Shown: positions 1 to 12,080 of the stretch, piece after piece | How the letters are laid out: every line of letters starts with the position of its first letter | Position numbering within the stretch: position 1 is the first letter of the stretch | From: Acheta domesticus | Taxonomy: Eukaryota; Arthropoda; Insecta; Orthoptera; Gryllidae | Direction of reading: 5' to 3' | DNA length: 64,000 bases | NCBI GenBank assembly: GCA_031308135.1 | Contig: JAHLJT010008446.1 | Span: forward strand, 160,561,161-160,625,160 | Position numbers and translations under genes: made by a program | Notes under the pieces: generated by a model | Databases searched by the model: none | What the model was told of the DNA's origin: nothing | Seen by the model: only the letters and a program-made list of their open reading frames with translations

Positions 1-2430
1 CTGGAATCCACGTGTGGGATTGTCGCTGCTGAAGGAGCTATATGAATAAAGACGATCACAATCGCGATAGCCATATAGCCACAGACGGGTAAATCAGTGC
101 AGATGAGGGGCAAGCTGGTCAGCGGTTACAATCGGCGGCCAACGGGTACTTGCTTCTTCAGCGTTTATAATATTTACTCTAGGAATATTAGTGCACATTT
201 TGATGTTATTTATGTAAATATATAATTGAAACTTGGAAGCAATCAATTTTTACTTGACAGATATAAATTTAAGCAGTAAAATAACGAGGAACTTTTCTGA
301 ATACACTCAAAATACTATATTAATTTTTGAAAGGAAAGAAAGACAAACGAAAATAAAATATTAATATCACTGAGAAGAACAGATTCTACAGTACATAATT
401 CTTTGCAATTATTAAATAAATATTCGAGTGGTTTCTTTAATTAAAAAAAGTTCCCAACCATAGCAAAAATAATATTTGGTGAATTACATGGAAAATGTAT
501 CAATACAGTGCAGAGTCTGTGACAGTCACAAATAAATCACATTCGTCACCTTTTTCACTTTTGAATGTTATTCGCTGGCATTCACATTAAAATGTAAGTA
601 CTTTACGGAAGGGTGACACCCTAAGATGGTATAAATAGAGCAAATATCTCAGAATAGGAATTCAGACCACATGCAATTTAAGTAGGATATTTTAAAAACT
701 GCCTGCATTTACTTTTCCTTCCTTAAAAAATATTCAATAAATATTCAAGAACATCAAATGGATAGAGAATCTTTAGTTGTCCTTTTCATAAATATTCAGC
801 ATATTATGTAATGTTTTCTGCTTGACTAATTGAATTAATTATTGACTTTTCTGCCAAACACACTTCAACACGTTTATAAACAAAATGTAAACGTTACTTA
901 ACGTACGTAAAATTAAACGTTACTTTTTTCCAGAAAAGCAAAGCTTAAGCTCACAAGATCAAGATTATCACCGCTTACCACTGAGTGCCAATGAGTGTTT
1001 TCATGGGAAAAATCTTCCTTCAGCAACTACTCATATTATTGTCCTTTGGAAATTTAAAACACATGGACACTCTCTCCAGAGGCAAAATAGAACACAATAG
1101 ATGCACAATAGAGGCACAACAAGAGGAAGTAACCTAGGATTAAGCCCATAGTTAGTAATATTAATGTGGCTTAGTTGCAGTGAAAATCAACCTAGTGCAC
1201 ATCATCTCTAATAAATATTGTCATAATAGATAAGTATATTATCGTAACTGAATTACGAGTAACTATGAATTCATAGTAAGGTGGTCATTTTTAGTGTAAG
1301 AGTAAAGAACGCCTAAAAATGGTGCAGGTCTCACTTCCGTAGAACTTTCTGAATTTTCGAAAATTGTAAAAGTTAGAAATAATGGAATAAAGTATGTGCA
1401 TTGTGAAACTACGAGTTCTTTATTAATAAATATTTTTTCTAGTAAGCTGTATGTTCGTCAAAATCAATTACATTAAACAAAAACTTGACACACATTTTTT
1501 CAAATGACCACTCATCAAAATTGTCTGAATAATGTAACTCTTGTTTTTTCTAATCTAAGATTCATGATTTAACTTTTACGTTGAGACTACGGATTTGTAC
1601 TTTGTTATTTATTTTATCAAAATTCTACGTCTGCTCAAAACAGTTTGCTTTTCTTCCTATTCCCTCTCCCCCTCCCCTTGGCCCATCTTTCCTTTCCTTT
1701 AATCGTCTGTTCTATTTGAATCCAACACTATGACATCATGGGGCTACGTGCCCTTCACTGTATCTGGGTGGACTAACTTATATGCTAATTCAGTGTCAAC
1801 AAATCAGTTAACGTATGGACAAGGACGTCTAAGATTTACTAAATACCAACGATATAAAATTCACAATTTTAACCGTTTGTTCAGAAATATCCTCAACCAA
1901 CAGCAAGTAGGTGAAATATATACTTGTGACTGTGACTGGTACCCTGCATTTTCATTCTGTTATACGTATTATTTATTGTTTTACTGATGCCGAGAAGTTG
2001 AGAAGAAAATAATGTACCCTAAATGTCATCATACAAATTTTATACCAAACAATGGTTTAAAACTTACTTAAACTATTTATTAAATATTTGTGATTTATAA
2101 TCAGTGCAGTGATTTCATTCTTACCAATACTTATATCAATGCAAGACAATAATGATATTTCATAAAATGACTGTTAAATAAAATGACGTGAATTAATATA
2201 CACCAGTCGTATAAATAATATTCAATACTATTGAAGGTGTTAAAAGGTTATTTCAGTCTTTGTGAAAGATCACTGGTCATTCTGCTAGTGCGTTCGCTCA
2301 TCGCTCTTACGCTCTCCTTGCACTCATCATTTCCGTGGGGCTTCCTCCACTCTATTTACTTCAAAGAGAAAATCTCCTTCCCCTTATTTGAGGGGAATGG
2401 TAGAACGGAGAGGCCAACATCGTTTTTTAA
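1..2430. other. AT-rich intergenic DNA, nothing recognised
   Basis: No coding region, RNA gene or repeat can be supported here. Short open frames, such as an 85-codon frame at 1730-1987, have no recognisable motif and lie in AT-rich sequence of the kind that yields such frames by chance. Confidence 0.6.
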
Positions 2431-2499
2431 AAGATGGGCTTAACCGCCTCAATCACTGTCGTTCATTGCTTTCACTTGACTCGGTGTAGAAGGAAGAAG

Positions 2500-2830
2500 A
2501 CGGAAGTGCGGCAGTCCAGACGATGGGGTACGGAACGTTGGGTCGGGGGTGGGGGCGGGGCGGGGGCGGGCGCGTGGCCGCGGTCAGCTCGCGCTGCTCG
2601 AGGAGGCAGCATGCCGAGCGCGCCGCAAATGCGCGCCGCATTCCTCCACGCTCCCAGCGACGGCTCCACCGACGGCTCCACCGACGGCTCCACTTCAAAG
2701 GCGAGCAAATGGATTAGATCACTGTTCCGCACCGCACCGCACCGCAGCCTGGTCCGCTCCGGCTCGGCCCGGCCCGGCCCGGCCCGGCCCGTACTGGACC
2801 GGACCAACCTCGACCAAGGAGTACTTTTTC
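2500..2830. other. GC-rich, CpG-rich block with short tandem repeats
   Basis: This block stands out sharply from its AT-rich flanks. It contains three exact tandem copies of the 12-mer CGACGGCTCCAC (2658-2693) and a CGGCC pentamer run at about 2765-2791. Overlapping frames are open on both strands, as expected of GC-rich DNA with few stop codons, so I do not call a gene. It could be a CpG-rich promoter or first exon of an unseen gene, or a fragment of a GC-rich repeat. Nothing in the sequence decides between these. Confidence 0.5.
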
Positions 2831-2996
2831 ACTGTGGTAGAATGTTGAAGTGGATGACGAAAAAAATGTTGAACCTAAATATTGTCTTTTTTAAATGACA
2901 TGTTGCCAAGCCAGGTAATATTTTCGACTCATTATACAAAAGCTAGTTTTAGTGACGTTGCTTAATAGCATATTCCTATTTAATAGCTATATTAGC

Positions 2997-3000
<4 letters not shown>

Positions 3001-3042
<42 letters not shown>
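3001..3042. repeat. (TA)n microsatellite
   Basis: An uninterrupted TA dinucleotide run of about 42 bases, flanked on both sides by repeats of an AATAGCTATATT-like motif (about 2965-3110). Confidence 0.95.
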
Positions 3043-3047
<5 letters not shown>

Positions 3048-3259
3048 GGAATTATTTAATAGGAATATAGCTTAATAGCTATATTCCTGTTAATTACATA
3101 TTCCTATTTAAGGAGTGTTCATGCAAAAAAAGTCTATCGCAAAAAAAAATGAGTTACCATTGCACTAATGACCGTCAGCTGCATCTTCTGTCTTCATGTG
3201 GAGGAGCAAAAGCAAATAAATTTACGATATATACTGTGCTACTTAAATATTTTGAAGTT

Positions 3260-3360
3260 GCGGCAATGTTTCACCCATGGCAATGTTACCCGTCGTTACC
3301 TTACTAATCCCTTAGAGAAAAGATGTGGCTAATAGGTTTTTTTTTGCAATAGAGGAAAAT
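3260..3360. repeat. Fragment of dispersed GTTACC-ended repeat
   Basis: The sequence GGCAATGTTACCCGTCGTTA followed by CCTTA resembles the right end of the repeats at 31095-31322 and 52701-52907. The downstream stretch (AATCCCTTAGAGAAA, then a T-rich run and CAATAGAGGAAAA) recurs at about 54430-54490. This is a repeat relic of unknown class. Confidence 0.55.
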
Positions 3361-3988
3361 GTGAATCATTTGAAAGGTGTGTCCTGGTACAACGAAATTT
3401 AAGTCAATAGTTTCTGTGTTACCACTCTGATTTTGAAGATATTTCTTAAGAGAGAGAACAAATTTCATGTTGCAGTTTTAACCGCCGCATGAGCCTGAGT
3501 ACAATACTTTGTTTGCTATTATTGCTATTTCTTAATTGAAATAAGAAAGTAAACTCAGGAAATACAATTTACACAAATACTGTAAAGTTAGGAAACACGT
3601 GTCAGTTCAGTTCATTTCAAAACACTTCGGTTAAATATCGGCTGTCATGGAACAAAGGGATAAAATGTTCATTTGCCAGGACAGTTAGCACATTCTGCCG
3701 ACAAACCACTTAAATGTGGAGTTCGTCGTCTTGGCCACTGACAAATATTTACTTGTGGAACACAACCATGTTATTACTCGCAATTTTTACAAAATGAGTT
3801 AGAAAGATTGGCTTCTGAACGCCTCATTTGTAATGTAGGTATTTGTACAATTGTACTATTTACTTTCAACGTTTCTTTCATTGTATCATAATTTGGAGTG
3901 TTTCTTGCATTATTGTTGTTACATTTAGAGTATTGTTGTAAGATTACTGCAGTTGCAGCCACCGGACAACAGTCCACTTGCAAGGAAT

Positions 3989-4035
3989 AAAATTATTATT
4001 ATTATTAATATTATTACTATTATTATAACTATTAC

Positions 4036-4069
<34 letters not shown>
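3989..4069. repeat. (ATT)n microsatellite
   Basis: An imperfect, then perfect, ATT trinucleotide array. Read on the minus strand it is the (TAA)n tail at the 3' end of the Dong/R4-like stub that follows. It is the outer edge of the microsatellite-linked retrotransposon block. Confidence 0.9.
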
Positions 4070-4070
<1 letters not shown>

Positions 4071-4352
4071 CTCTATATCACGACTAAAGATGTTGAGTTG
4101 CCTAAATATAAAATCTACTCCAGGTTGCAACCAGCTACTTAGGGAACAGATATAAGAACTGTCGGTGCCTCTTTGCGCAAAATATGGGCTGTTCCAAATA
4201 AAGCGATTTCTTGCACTTCCCAGTCTTTTGAGTTACCTGGGAGATTAGACAAGTTCTTAAACAAGTTTTGCGGAACAAATTCGAGATCTCCGATAACTAT
4301 CTGTACGAATAGTGCTTTTACGCCCCACATTCGACTGATCTCTATTTCCAAA
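4070..4352 (-). pseudogene. 3' stub of Dong/R4-like LINE (endonuclease C-terminus)
   Basis: The minus-strand frame 4351-4139 encodes the extreme C-terminus of the same protein seen at 7764-8240, 39000-39225 and 40200-40489, with shared stretches such as ISRMWGVKA, FVPQNL and LPGNSKDWEVQ. Only the region after the restriction-like endonuclease core remains. The copy is truncated at its 5' end and abuts an (ATT)n run on that side (4361-4376) as well as at its 3' end. Truncation with a TAA microsatellite on both flanks is what incomplete target-primed reverse transcription into a TAA repeat would leave. Confidence 0.85.
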
Positions 4353-4376
4353 CTCTTGTATTTTTATTATTATTAT

Positions 4377-7300
4377 TTCTTTGCTTTTAACTTCTTTCCA
4401 CACATGCATCTCGGATACCATGAACAAAAGATACGTTTCATCTGTCGTAATCAGCACTGGATCAACCATCAATGTTTAAAAACTTCCTCACGATGTTGGA
4501 TGTGTCTAGTATGACAATCTTCTGCAGCTGGATGTATATCCACTTCTTCAGATGTAGTTCAGCCAGGAATTCATGAAGGAATTTCGCCAGTGGCACCTAG
4601 AATAATTGGTACAATCGTCACCATTTCCACGTCGCTCCAAATTTCCTTTATCTCATTTGCGAATGGTTGATATTTTAGAATTTTTTCACTCCTTTTCTTC
4701 GAGATATTGTGAGCTATCGGGACCGCTACATCAATCAGATACACCTACTTGTTTTATTGTCATGCCATACAATGTCCGGTTTATTAGATGATACAGTCCT
4801 ATCTGTTATGATGGACCTGTTCCAGTACATTTGTGATCATTTGTGTCAATGACTGGTTCAGGAGTGTATTTGTAATATAGTGTTCTGTTACCCATCAAAA
4901 GGTTATTATTATGGCATAGTTGCTGATAAACCACTTTACAAACGTCGTCATGTCGTTTTGTGTATTCTGAGGATGCTAGAGAGCTGCATCCACTGATTAT
5001 ATGGTCTATATTTTCTGTTTGTTCTCCACATAGCCGACATTTGTCATCACGAACGTTAGTGTCTTTTAGGATAAACTTACGATAGTTCTTAGTTGCTACT
5101 ACTTGATCTTGAATAGCTGTTATAAAATCTTCTCTTTCAGCAAAAAGCTCTCCCATGCACAACCATTTTATTGATGCCTTACGGTTCTCCCTCTATCTGA
5201 TACGGGTAGCGTCCATGAAGTTGCTTCTCTTTCCAGTTGTTGCTTTTCATTTCTTTGGTCTGTATTCGTTCTTGTAGATTCATTTTTTCATCAGTCAAAA
5301 TCAATGGTGTGATTTTCCGGTCCACGTATGTTACAATCTGATGTATCTTACTTCTGTTAGCCTTTTCTTGAAAGTACTGGCGCAGTCTCTCCAGTTGTTG
5401 GTAGTGGAGATTCACAATATCTATGACACCTCTTCCTACCAGAGACCTAGGTAGATGGAATCTCTCAACTGCGCTTTTAGGGTGGTGACATCTAAATTTA
5501 CAGTACTCTGCATTTCATATTGAATGCATCCAATTCGGTTTGTGTCCACCTTACATTACCAAAGCTGTAGGTCAGCACTGGAATTACATAGGTATTTATA
5601 GCTTTAATTTTCCTGCTAGTACTGAGTTTCGTTCTCAGAATTTTACTGAGGCGTGTATTAAATTCCTGGGTTATGTTGAATTTAGTAATTTTTTGGTCAA
5701 AATTAGATCTTTGTAAATATCGAAGATAATTATAATATTCCTCAGGATTCATGGCATGAATTCGTTCTTGTTTGTCGTTTCCTTCTGCAAGGATGTAATC
5801 CATCTGATGTTGCCACTTTCCTTTCCGCATTGCATTTAGTTTACATTTTTCAACACCGAAATGCATTCCAATATCACTGCTAAATTTTGCAGTGATGTCG
5901 AGCAGATGCTTAAGCTTTTCTTTTGTGGAGCTCTATAATTTTATATCGTCCATGTACAGAAGATGGGATAAGCGTATATGATCGTTTTTGCTATTGATTT
6001 TGTAGCACATTTGTTCATAATTTAATAATGTCGATAGAGGATTCATAGCAAGGCAGAACCATAGAGCTCTCAGAGAATCTCTTTGAAATATACCTTGTGT
6101 AATACTTATATCTCTTGCATTAATATAATCATTCTGCGTGCAAATGTGTAATCAGGTTGTCCACCTTTGCATCTGGATCTTTAAAAATGATACAACCAAT
6201 GGGTCTATTTTGTACATGTCAAGTACATCAATTACCCAGGAGTGAGGTATGCTATCGAAGGCTTTTTGATAATCAATATACGCCGTATATAACGTCCCTC
6301 CTGTTTTCTTTACATGTCCACAGACTGGCGCGTCTAAAATGAGTTGTTCTTTGCAGACCTGTGACCCCCTCTTACAGCCTTTTTGCTCTTCGGCCAGGAT
6401 GTAATTGTCTTCAAGGTGCTGATAGATCTTATCTGTTATTATTGAAGTTAGAATTTTGTATAATGCTGGTAAGCATGTAATAGGTCTATATTTCCCGGGG
6501 TCAGAGCTGGGAATTTTGGATTTCGGGATGAGGTAAGTTATTCCATAAGTTAAGAATGATGGTAGTGCTTCTGGATTTTTCAGAGCGTTTGTAAATAACC
6601 TTGCCATTGTTTTGTGAATGCTAGGAAAGTTCTTATACCAGAAATTATGAATATTATTTCTTCCGGTTCCCTTCCAGTTCAGAGTTTTCTTTATAGCTCT
6701 TTTAACATCTTCAATACGTATACAGTGGTCATTCATCATGGGTACATCTTCGTACTCATCTTTAACAGTTTGGATCCATCCTGGTTTAAATTATGGTGTT
6801 TACTTTGTGTCCATATGTCTCTCCAGTACTTATTCACATCTTGAGCATTTGGCACCTCACCTCGGTTCGGTCCTTGAGCATTGTTCATCTGGATAGAGTG
6901 GTAGAACGGTTTTTCATTTGTCTGGAAGAGTTTATTTTGTTCTTACGAAGGTCACTTTCACGATATCTTCTCAGTATGTTACTCTTTACAGCAAGAATTT
7001 GTTTGAGTTGATCAAGTCCCCTGATGATTGTCTAATTTTCTTAATTTTTGTATTAGAACATAATTTTCTCTGCTTCTCTTTTAATCTTCAGTTGTCTTTG
7101 AGAGCTTGAATAAGTCTACCAATGTTCTCACGCAAAATTTCAATTTGATGTTGAAGTCGCCGTTCCCAAGGAGGCTGCACAGGTTGAACTTGCTTTTTAT
7201 CACGTGTTAAAATTAGCTTCTGAAGATTAGCTTTAAGTACTGTGACAGCACCAATTAACACACAGTTATTCAGTAGTTCTATAGAGTGCAATTCTCAGTT

Positions 7301-7686
7301 TTATTTTGGAGTATTCTATCGACCTCACTCAAAATGATATTTGTTTTAGTCTTTATTTGAAGTTTGGGCATTTTCGGTCTTTGGAAAGGGTCAGATCCAA
7401 AAAATTTGACATACGATTCCTCCCAGTGTTGTTTGACTAAGTTCTCTAGTCCATTTTCATTGTCAAATAATGAGGTTTTCCTGAGGCTGATTCTAATGTT
7501 CTCATTACTAGAACAAGTGAAATCTGTTGGAGTTTGATTTTCTTCTGCGCTCAGTTGATGCAGTCCCAATTCTTGAGTTATTTTTTCTTTAATTTTGGGT
7601 ATTTGGGATTGTCGGAGTCGCATATTGACTAGGATAGGACGTTTTTGATCAACAATATTTTGGACTGTCTTTGAGGAAAGTTCGGG

Positions 7687-7687
<1 letters not shown>
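4377..7687 (-). mobile_element. Degenerate Dong/R4-like LINE, divergent subfamily
   Basis: Minus-strand frames in order from the 5' end at about 7687 encode an N-terminal region (7623-7088), reverse transcriptase (6739-6152, with ITYLIPKS, KYRPITCLPALYK and IDYQKAFDS), a YMDD catalytic box (about 5945-5956), the thumb region (5866-5498), a CCHC knuckle of pattern CX2CX8HX4C (CRLCGEQTENIDHIISGC, in 5162-4806) and a restriction-like endonuclease core (KPDIV, then after a one-base shift LIDVAVP, near 4720-4770). The domain order matches the element at 7761-11927, but the protein is clearly diverged from it and broken by several frameshifts and stops. The motif A Asp is retained. The 3' end reads into TAA repeats (4376-4361), and the 5' end touches the (ATT)n array at 7689-7760. 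Confidence 0.85.

Positions 7688-7688
<1 letters not shown>

Positions 7689-7760
<72 letters not shown>
7689..7760. repeat. (ATT)n microsatellite between two LINEs
   Basis: A pure ATT array of 72 bases. It is the (TAA)n tail of the element at 7761-11927 and at the same time the 5' flank of the element at 4377-7687. No other sequence separates the two copies. Confidence 0.95.
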
Positions 7761-7761
<1 letters not shown>

Positions 7762-10700
7762 CATTACATCACGACTAAAGATCTTATGAGTCGGCTGAAT
7801 ATAAAATCTACTCCAGGTTGCAACCAGCTACCTAAGGAGCAGATTCGGTGAATATCAGTGCCTCTACAATACTTTACGCAAAATGTGGGCTGTTCCAAAT
7901 AAAGCAATTTTTGCACTTCCCAGTCTTTTGAATTACCTGGGAGTTTAGACAAGTTCTTACTCAAATTTTGCGGAACAAATCCCAGAGCTCCGATAACTAT
8001 CGGGACGACCTGTGCTTTTACGCCCCACATTCGGCTGATCTCGATTTCCAAACTCTTGTATTTAAGACGTTTCTCTGCCTCCTTGGTAACGACGTTTTGA
8101 TCGCAGGGTACAGCAACATCGATAAGTAAACACGATTTTTTCGCCAAATCCCGGATAACTATATCCGGTTTGTTTGCCGCTATCGTGCGATCAGTTTGAA
8201 TTTGTTGGTCGTACAATATCGTACACAATCCAACAGACGTCACCGGTTTCAGTGAGTGTTCGTACCACTTGGGTCATGTGTTTGGAACTTCGAGGGCGGT
8301 ACAGATCTGCCAGTGGAGGTAACTGCACACCCTGTCATGTCTTTTAAGGTATTCGGCCTTTGCTAGGATTGGACAAGCTGAGTCAATATGATCAATGGTT
8401 TCTACTTGCTCCAGGCAAATGCGGCATTTATCATCTTGGGAAATTTTGAGAACCGCTTTATCATAATGTCGTGTTCTCAAGGCCTGATCTTCGGCAGCTA
8501 TTACAAGTGCTTCCGATTCTGGCTTCATTCTTCCCCTTTTAAGCCACATAAATGATTGATCTTTATTGATCTGCACCTTGTCCATTCTTTTTAGGTATTG
8601 TCCGTGGAGTGGTTTGTCTCTCCACGATTTCTTTAACATTTTTTGTGTCTCACACTTCATGTTTAGCAGCATCAGAAGTTCAGTGTCTGTGTTATTCGAC
8701 GTGTCTTGCCTAGTTTTCTTCGCAATGCTTCTTGCTACACTAACAATACCTCTGTTTCCCATTCTTCGGTCAGATTTCATGACCTGCCTCATTAGAGGGT
8801 CATCTGGATGGCTGACTACATACTTCCCCAACACGACAATTGCGTTGTGCCAGGAGGCCTCAATTTGTCTGAGGCCTCTTCCTCCTTCCTTACGTGACAC
8901 ATAAAGTCTATGTACATCAGCTCGAGGGTGGGAAACATGATGCATTGTTAGCAGTTTTCTGGTTTTTCGATCCATGGTGCGAATTTCTTGCTCAGTCCAG
9001 TCCACTAGTCCAAAACTGTATTCGGCTACAGGTACCGCCAAACTACCTATTGCAGATAATTTATTCCTGGAGTTCAGAGCAGACTGCAGGACAAGTCTCA
9101 CTCTTCTGTAATACTCCTTTCTAATTCTCTCTTTCATTGTGTCGTTCGAGATGGTTTCACATTCTTCAATGCCCAGATATTTGTAAGTTTTACCTGGCTC
9201 AAGATCTTGAATCACAGTGTGCGTATCAATTTCAATGTTCTCAGACATTGTGAGTTTCCCTCTTTTTAAATTGATTTTTGCACATTTGTCGAGACCAAAC
9301 TTCATGCAGATGTCATTGCTAAAGTCATTCACGACAGACAGCATTTGGGAGAGAATCGCTTCATTCTTAGCAAACAATTTCAGATCATCCATGTAAAACA
9401 AATGTGATACTGGCCTTTCATCACCATGGAGCTTGTAACCAAAGTCAGCTTGCGACAACTGTCTCGATAGTGGGATCAAACTAATGCAAAACAGCAGAGG
9501 GGATAGTGAATCTCCTTGAAAAATACCCCTGTTAATCTGAATATTTCTGGTTTCTACTGCTTTCTTTCCGCTGTGGATTAGTAACCTGGTACTCCACGAC
9601 TTCATACTAGCCTTGCAAAATTCAATAAGTTTAGGATGAAATCGATAGATCTCCAGGGTCTTCAAAATCCAATCGTGTGGTAAACTATCAAAGGCCTTTT
9701 GGTAGTTAATCCAAGCCATGCTCAAATTACGTTTGCGTTTCTTTACATCATTCAAGATGACTTTATTCAGTAGCAAGATTTCCTTACAGCCATAAGAGCC
9801 TTTACGACATCCTTTTTGTTCAGCTGGCATTAGATGATTTTTATCTAGATGTCTGTACATTTTGTCAGCTATGGCTGAAGTTATAACTTTGTACAGGACT
9901 GACAGACACGTAATTGGCCTGTAGTTCTTCGCCAAAGAGCCGTCTCCCACTTTGGGTAGCAAATACGTGATGCCGCGTGTGAGCCATTCCGGGATTTCCT
10001 TTGGGTTTTCAAAAATTTTATTAACAGCTTTTGCTAGATGAGAATGTATTGCTGTTAATTTCTTAATCCAATAAATCTGGATCTTATCAATCCCGGGGGA
10101 CTTCCAGTTTCTCATGTTCTTAATTGCTTGGAAGAGGTCCTCTTCCGAGAATTGGTGAACATCTTCCACTGTTTCTACAAGTTGATCGGCAGCATCAACT
10201 TCAGATTGAAGCCAAGATGCGTCTTTGTTGTACGATCTAGTTTCCTCCCAGATTCCTGCCCAAAATGATTCGACGTCATCTTTTGAAGGAGTAACAGCTC
10301 TGCCATTCGGTTTTTGAGTCAGATTGCGATAGAATCTCTTCGCGTCTGTTTCAAACAACCGGTTCTGTTAACGGAAATCTATTCTACGTTTGTAACGTCT
10401 AATTCTTTGAGCCCATGCTTGAATTTTCTCTTTAGCTTCTCAACTACCATTAGCCTGCTGGTGTCATTTTCAATTTCGTATTTTTGTTCAACATTGTATA
10501 TTTTTCGTTGAACTTTTTCGTGCGTTGATTTAGAAGATGCCTCAGCTAAGAGTGATATTTCGCGCCGCGTGTCGGCTATCCGCTTCATAATTCTGTTCAT
10601 CCATGGGGGTACAGAGCTGTTTACTCTGTTTTGCTGTCGGCCGTCGGTGTTCTTGGGTGGCCCCAAAATTATCTGAGATACTAGATATCCAGTTGCATAT

Positions 10701-11926
10701 ATGATGTGATTGATTTCAGTAATATCTAGATCTCTGCCTGGGGTCTCCACCACCTCATTTAAGACAGAATTCACTGTTTCGATCACTCTTTTAGCTTTGG
10801 CAGTTTCGTATATTCTCCTCAACGGTTCACGAGATTCAAGCCAAAGTTGATTAACTCTTTCTATCTCGCGCCGAAGGAGATTTCGCATCACGTCCTTATC
10901 GTGTAATTCATTGCCAGATGAGTTTTCGCCACTGACGTGTGTTTCACTGGAAAGAGATGAACCTTCCACGGGATCATCATTTTCAAGTTCTACATGTTCG
11001 TCATGTGGATTGTTCGAGCGAAGTACATACTCCGCATTTCTCTCAATGTCAGCAAGTTGTTCTGCTGTGAATTTTCCACTACTGAGTATGTATCGTCGTT
11101 GACTGGCAAGCTTCTTTGAGTCTAGGGTAGGTCTGATATCTGGGTTCCGCTCTCTCCATACCTTGAAAACGTCTATTTCTGAGCCCCCATTTTTCGCTTT
11201 TGCATAGTAAAAGCACCACATCACCTCCTTTAATTCATCCCGGGTCCATCTCTTACGATGGCTTCGAGCTACTGCCGGCTCTGGGTCCCTGGGACTAACA
11301 TCCGTGGGATGACCAGACGTCGACAAGGTGACATTAGCTCGGTTTCTGAGCAGGTATGGGACATTGGTAGAACAAGGCACGTTAAGGTTCATTACATTGC
11401 TTGTTCTATCCATTTTGCTCATTGGTTTGAATTGAAGATTCGCAGGACGCAAGTTCGAGTTCACAGATCACACTTAACCTTCGGGTTGTTTCCTGCCATC
11501 CGTTACTGCGACCCACAGTGGCCTCGGGGCATCCCCCCGCAGGGTCCAGCAAGGGGTCCCTCCGATCGCCAGTCGGCATTACTAAACCCTACGGGATTTT
11601 CACTGTCTTCTGAAGGCAGCCTCCTTGGCTGGCTAATGCAAGGTTCGGGCCTCCACTCTAATCAGTGGCCTGGTGTGCCAACCCAGTTTCTCTCCTGTAC
11701 CCTCTATGGGCCGACAACAGGAAGTCCAAAGGTTCATGACCCTTCCCTCTGTACTTACTTCCCACTCTCCTCAAAATGGAGTACTTCTTCGTCTGACCCC
11801 TCACCTTCAACCTATTCAGCAAGGGAGGCCCTACCGTTAGCTAGGCTACCACTGACATAGCTTTAAGGCTCATGGGGGTACTCAAGCCCCACCACCAACT
11901 GCAAGGTCGTGTACTCCCTAGGTGGA

Positions 11927-11927
<1 letters not shown>
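7761..11927 (-). mobile_element. Near-full-length Dong/R4-like LINE with restriction-like endonuclease
   Basis: A 4.2 kb element on the minus strand flanked on both sides by (ATT)n. From 5' to 3' it has a leader of about 500 bp (11927-11423), one long reading frame (see the pseudogene entry), a very short 3' UTR and a TAA tail. The reverse transcriptase followed by a CCHC knuckle and a PD...D endonuclease is the layout of the R2/R4/NeSL group. TAA-repeat flanks are known for Dong of Bombyx mori, which inserts into TAA repeats. Assignment to the R4/Dong clade rests on domain layout and target, not on a tree. It is the most complete copy in the window. Confidence 0.85.
7764..11422 (-). pseudogene. 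Single-ORF polyprotein (RT + RLE) of Dong/R4-like LINE, few lesions
   Basis: The first ATG in frame is at 11422. The N-terminal 345 codons contain a Myb/SANT-like tryptophan stretch (RWTRDELKEVMWCFYYAK) and no CCHH finger. The frame shifts near 10430, where copies at 36600-36720 read through, then hits a TAA at about 10370 and continues as RT from about 10358 to 8274 (YRPITCLSVLYK, FYMDD at about 9386-9397). A lone TGA at about 8272 separates the CCHC knuckle (CRICLEQVETIDHIDSAC) from the endonuclease (KPDIVIRD, LIDVAVPCD), which is in the same frame. The motif A residue that is Asp in the sister copies is Asn here (AWINYQKAFDS), predicting a dead polymerase. The intact ancestor would be about 1,210 residues. 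The lesions are few, so the copy is fairly young. Confidence 0.85.
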
Positions 11928-11959
<32 letters not shown>

Positions 11960-11960
11960 T
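11928..11960. repeat. (ATT)n microsatellite at a head-to-head LINE junction
   Basis: A 33-base ATT array that joins the 5' end of the minus-strand Dong/R4-like element to the 5' end of the plus-strand CR1-like element. Neither element has any other flank here. Confidence 0.95.
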
Positions 11961-12080
11961 CATATATTATCAGTTAGTTTCCGGCACTCGTACCGTGTTG
12001 ACGTGCTCTCGTGTAGCTCCCACTGCTCAAGTGTTGTGTAGTGTTTTTGTGAAACCGTAGTCGCATTTTATCGCCAAATC

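Noticed and set aside
2434..2898. Overlapping frames of 81-154 codons on both strands as a candidate gene
   Set aside because: GC-rich sequence with few stop codons and simple repeats opens several frames at once; no motif or coding bias is visible.
3989..4069. CRISPR or satellite array
   Set aside because: The trinucleotide repeats are microsatellite tails of LINEs with no spacer structure.
8566..9124. Plus-strand frames opposite the minus-strand LINE ORF
   Set aside because: Shadow frames of the Dong/R4-like coding sequence.
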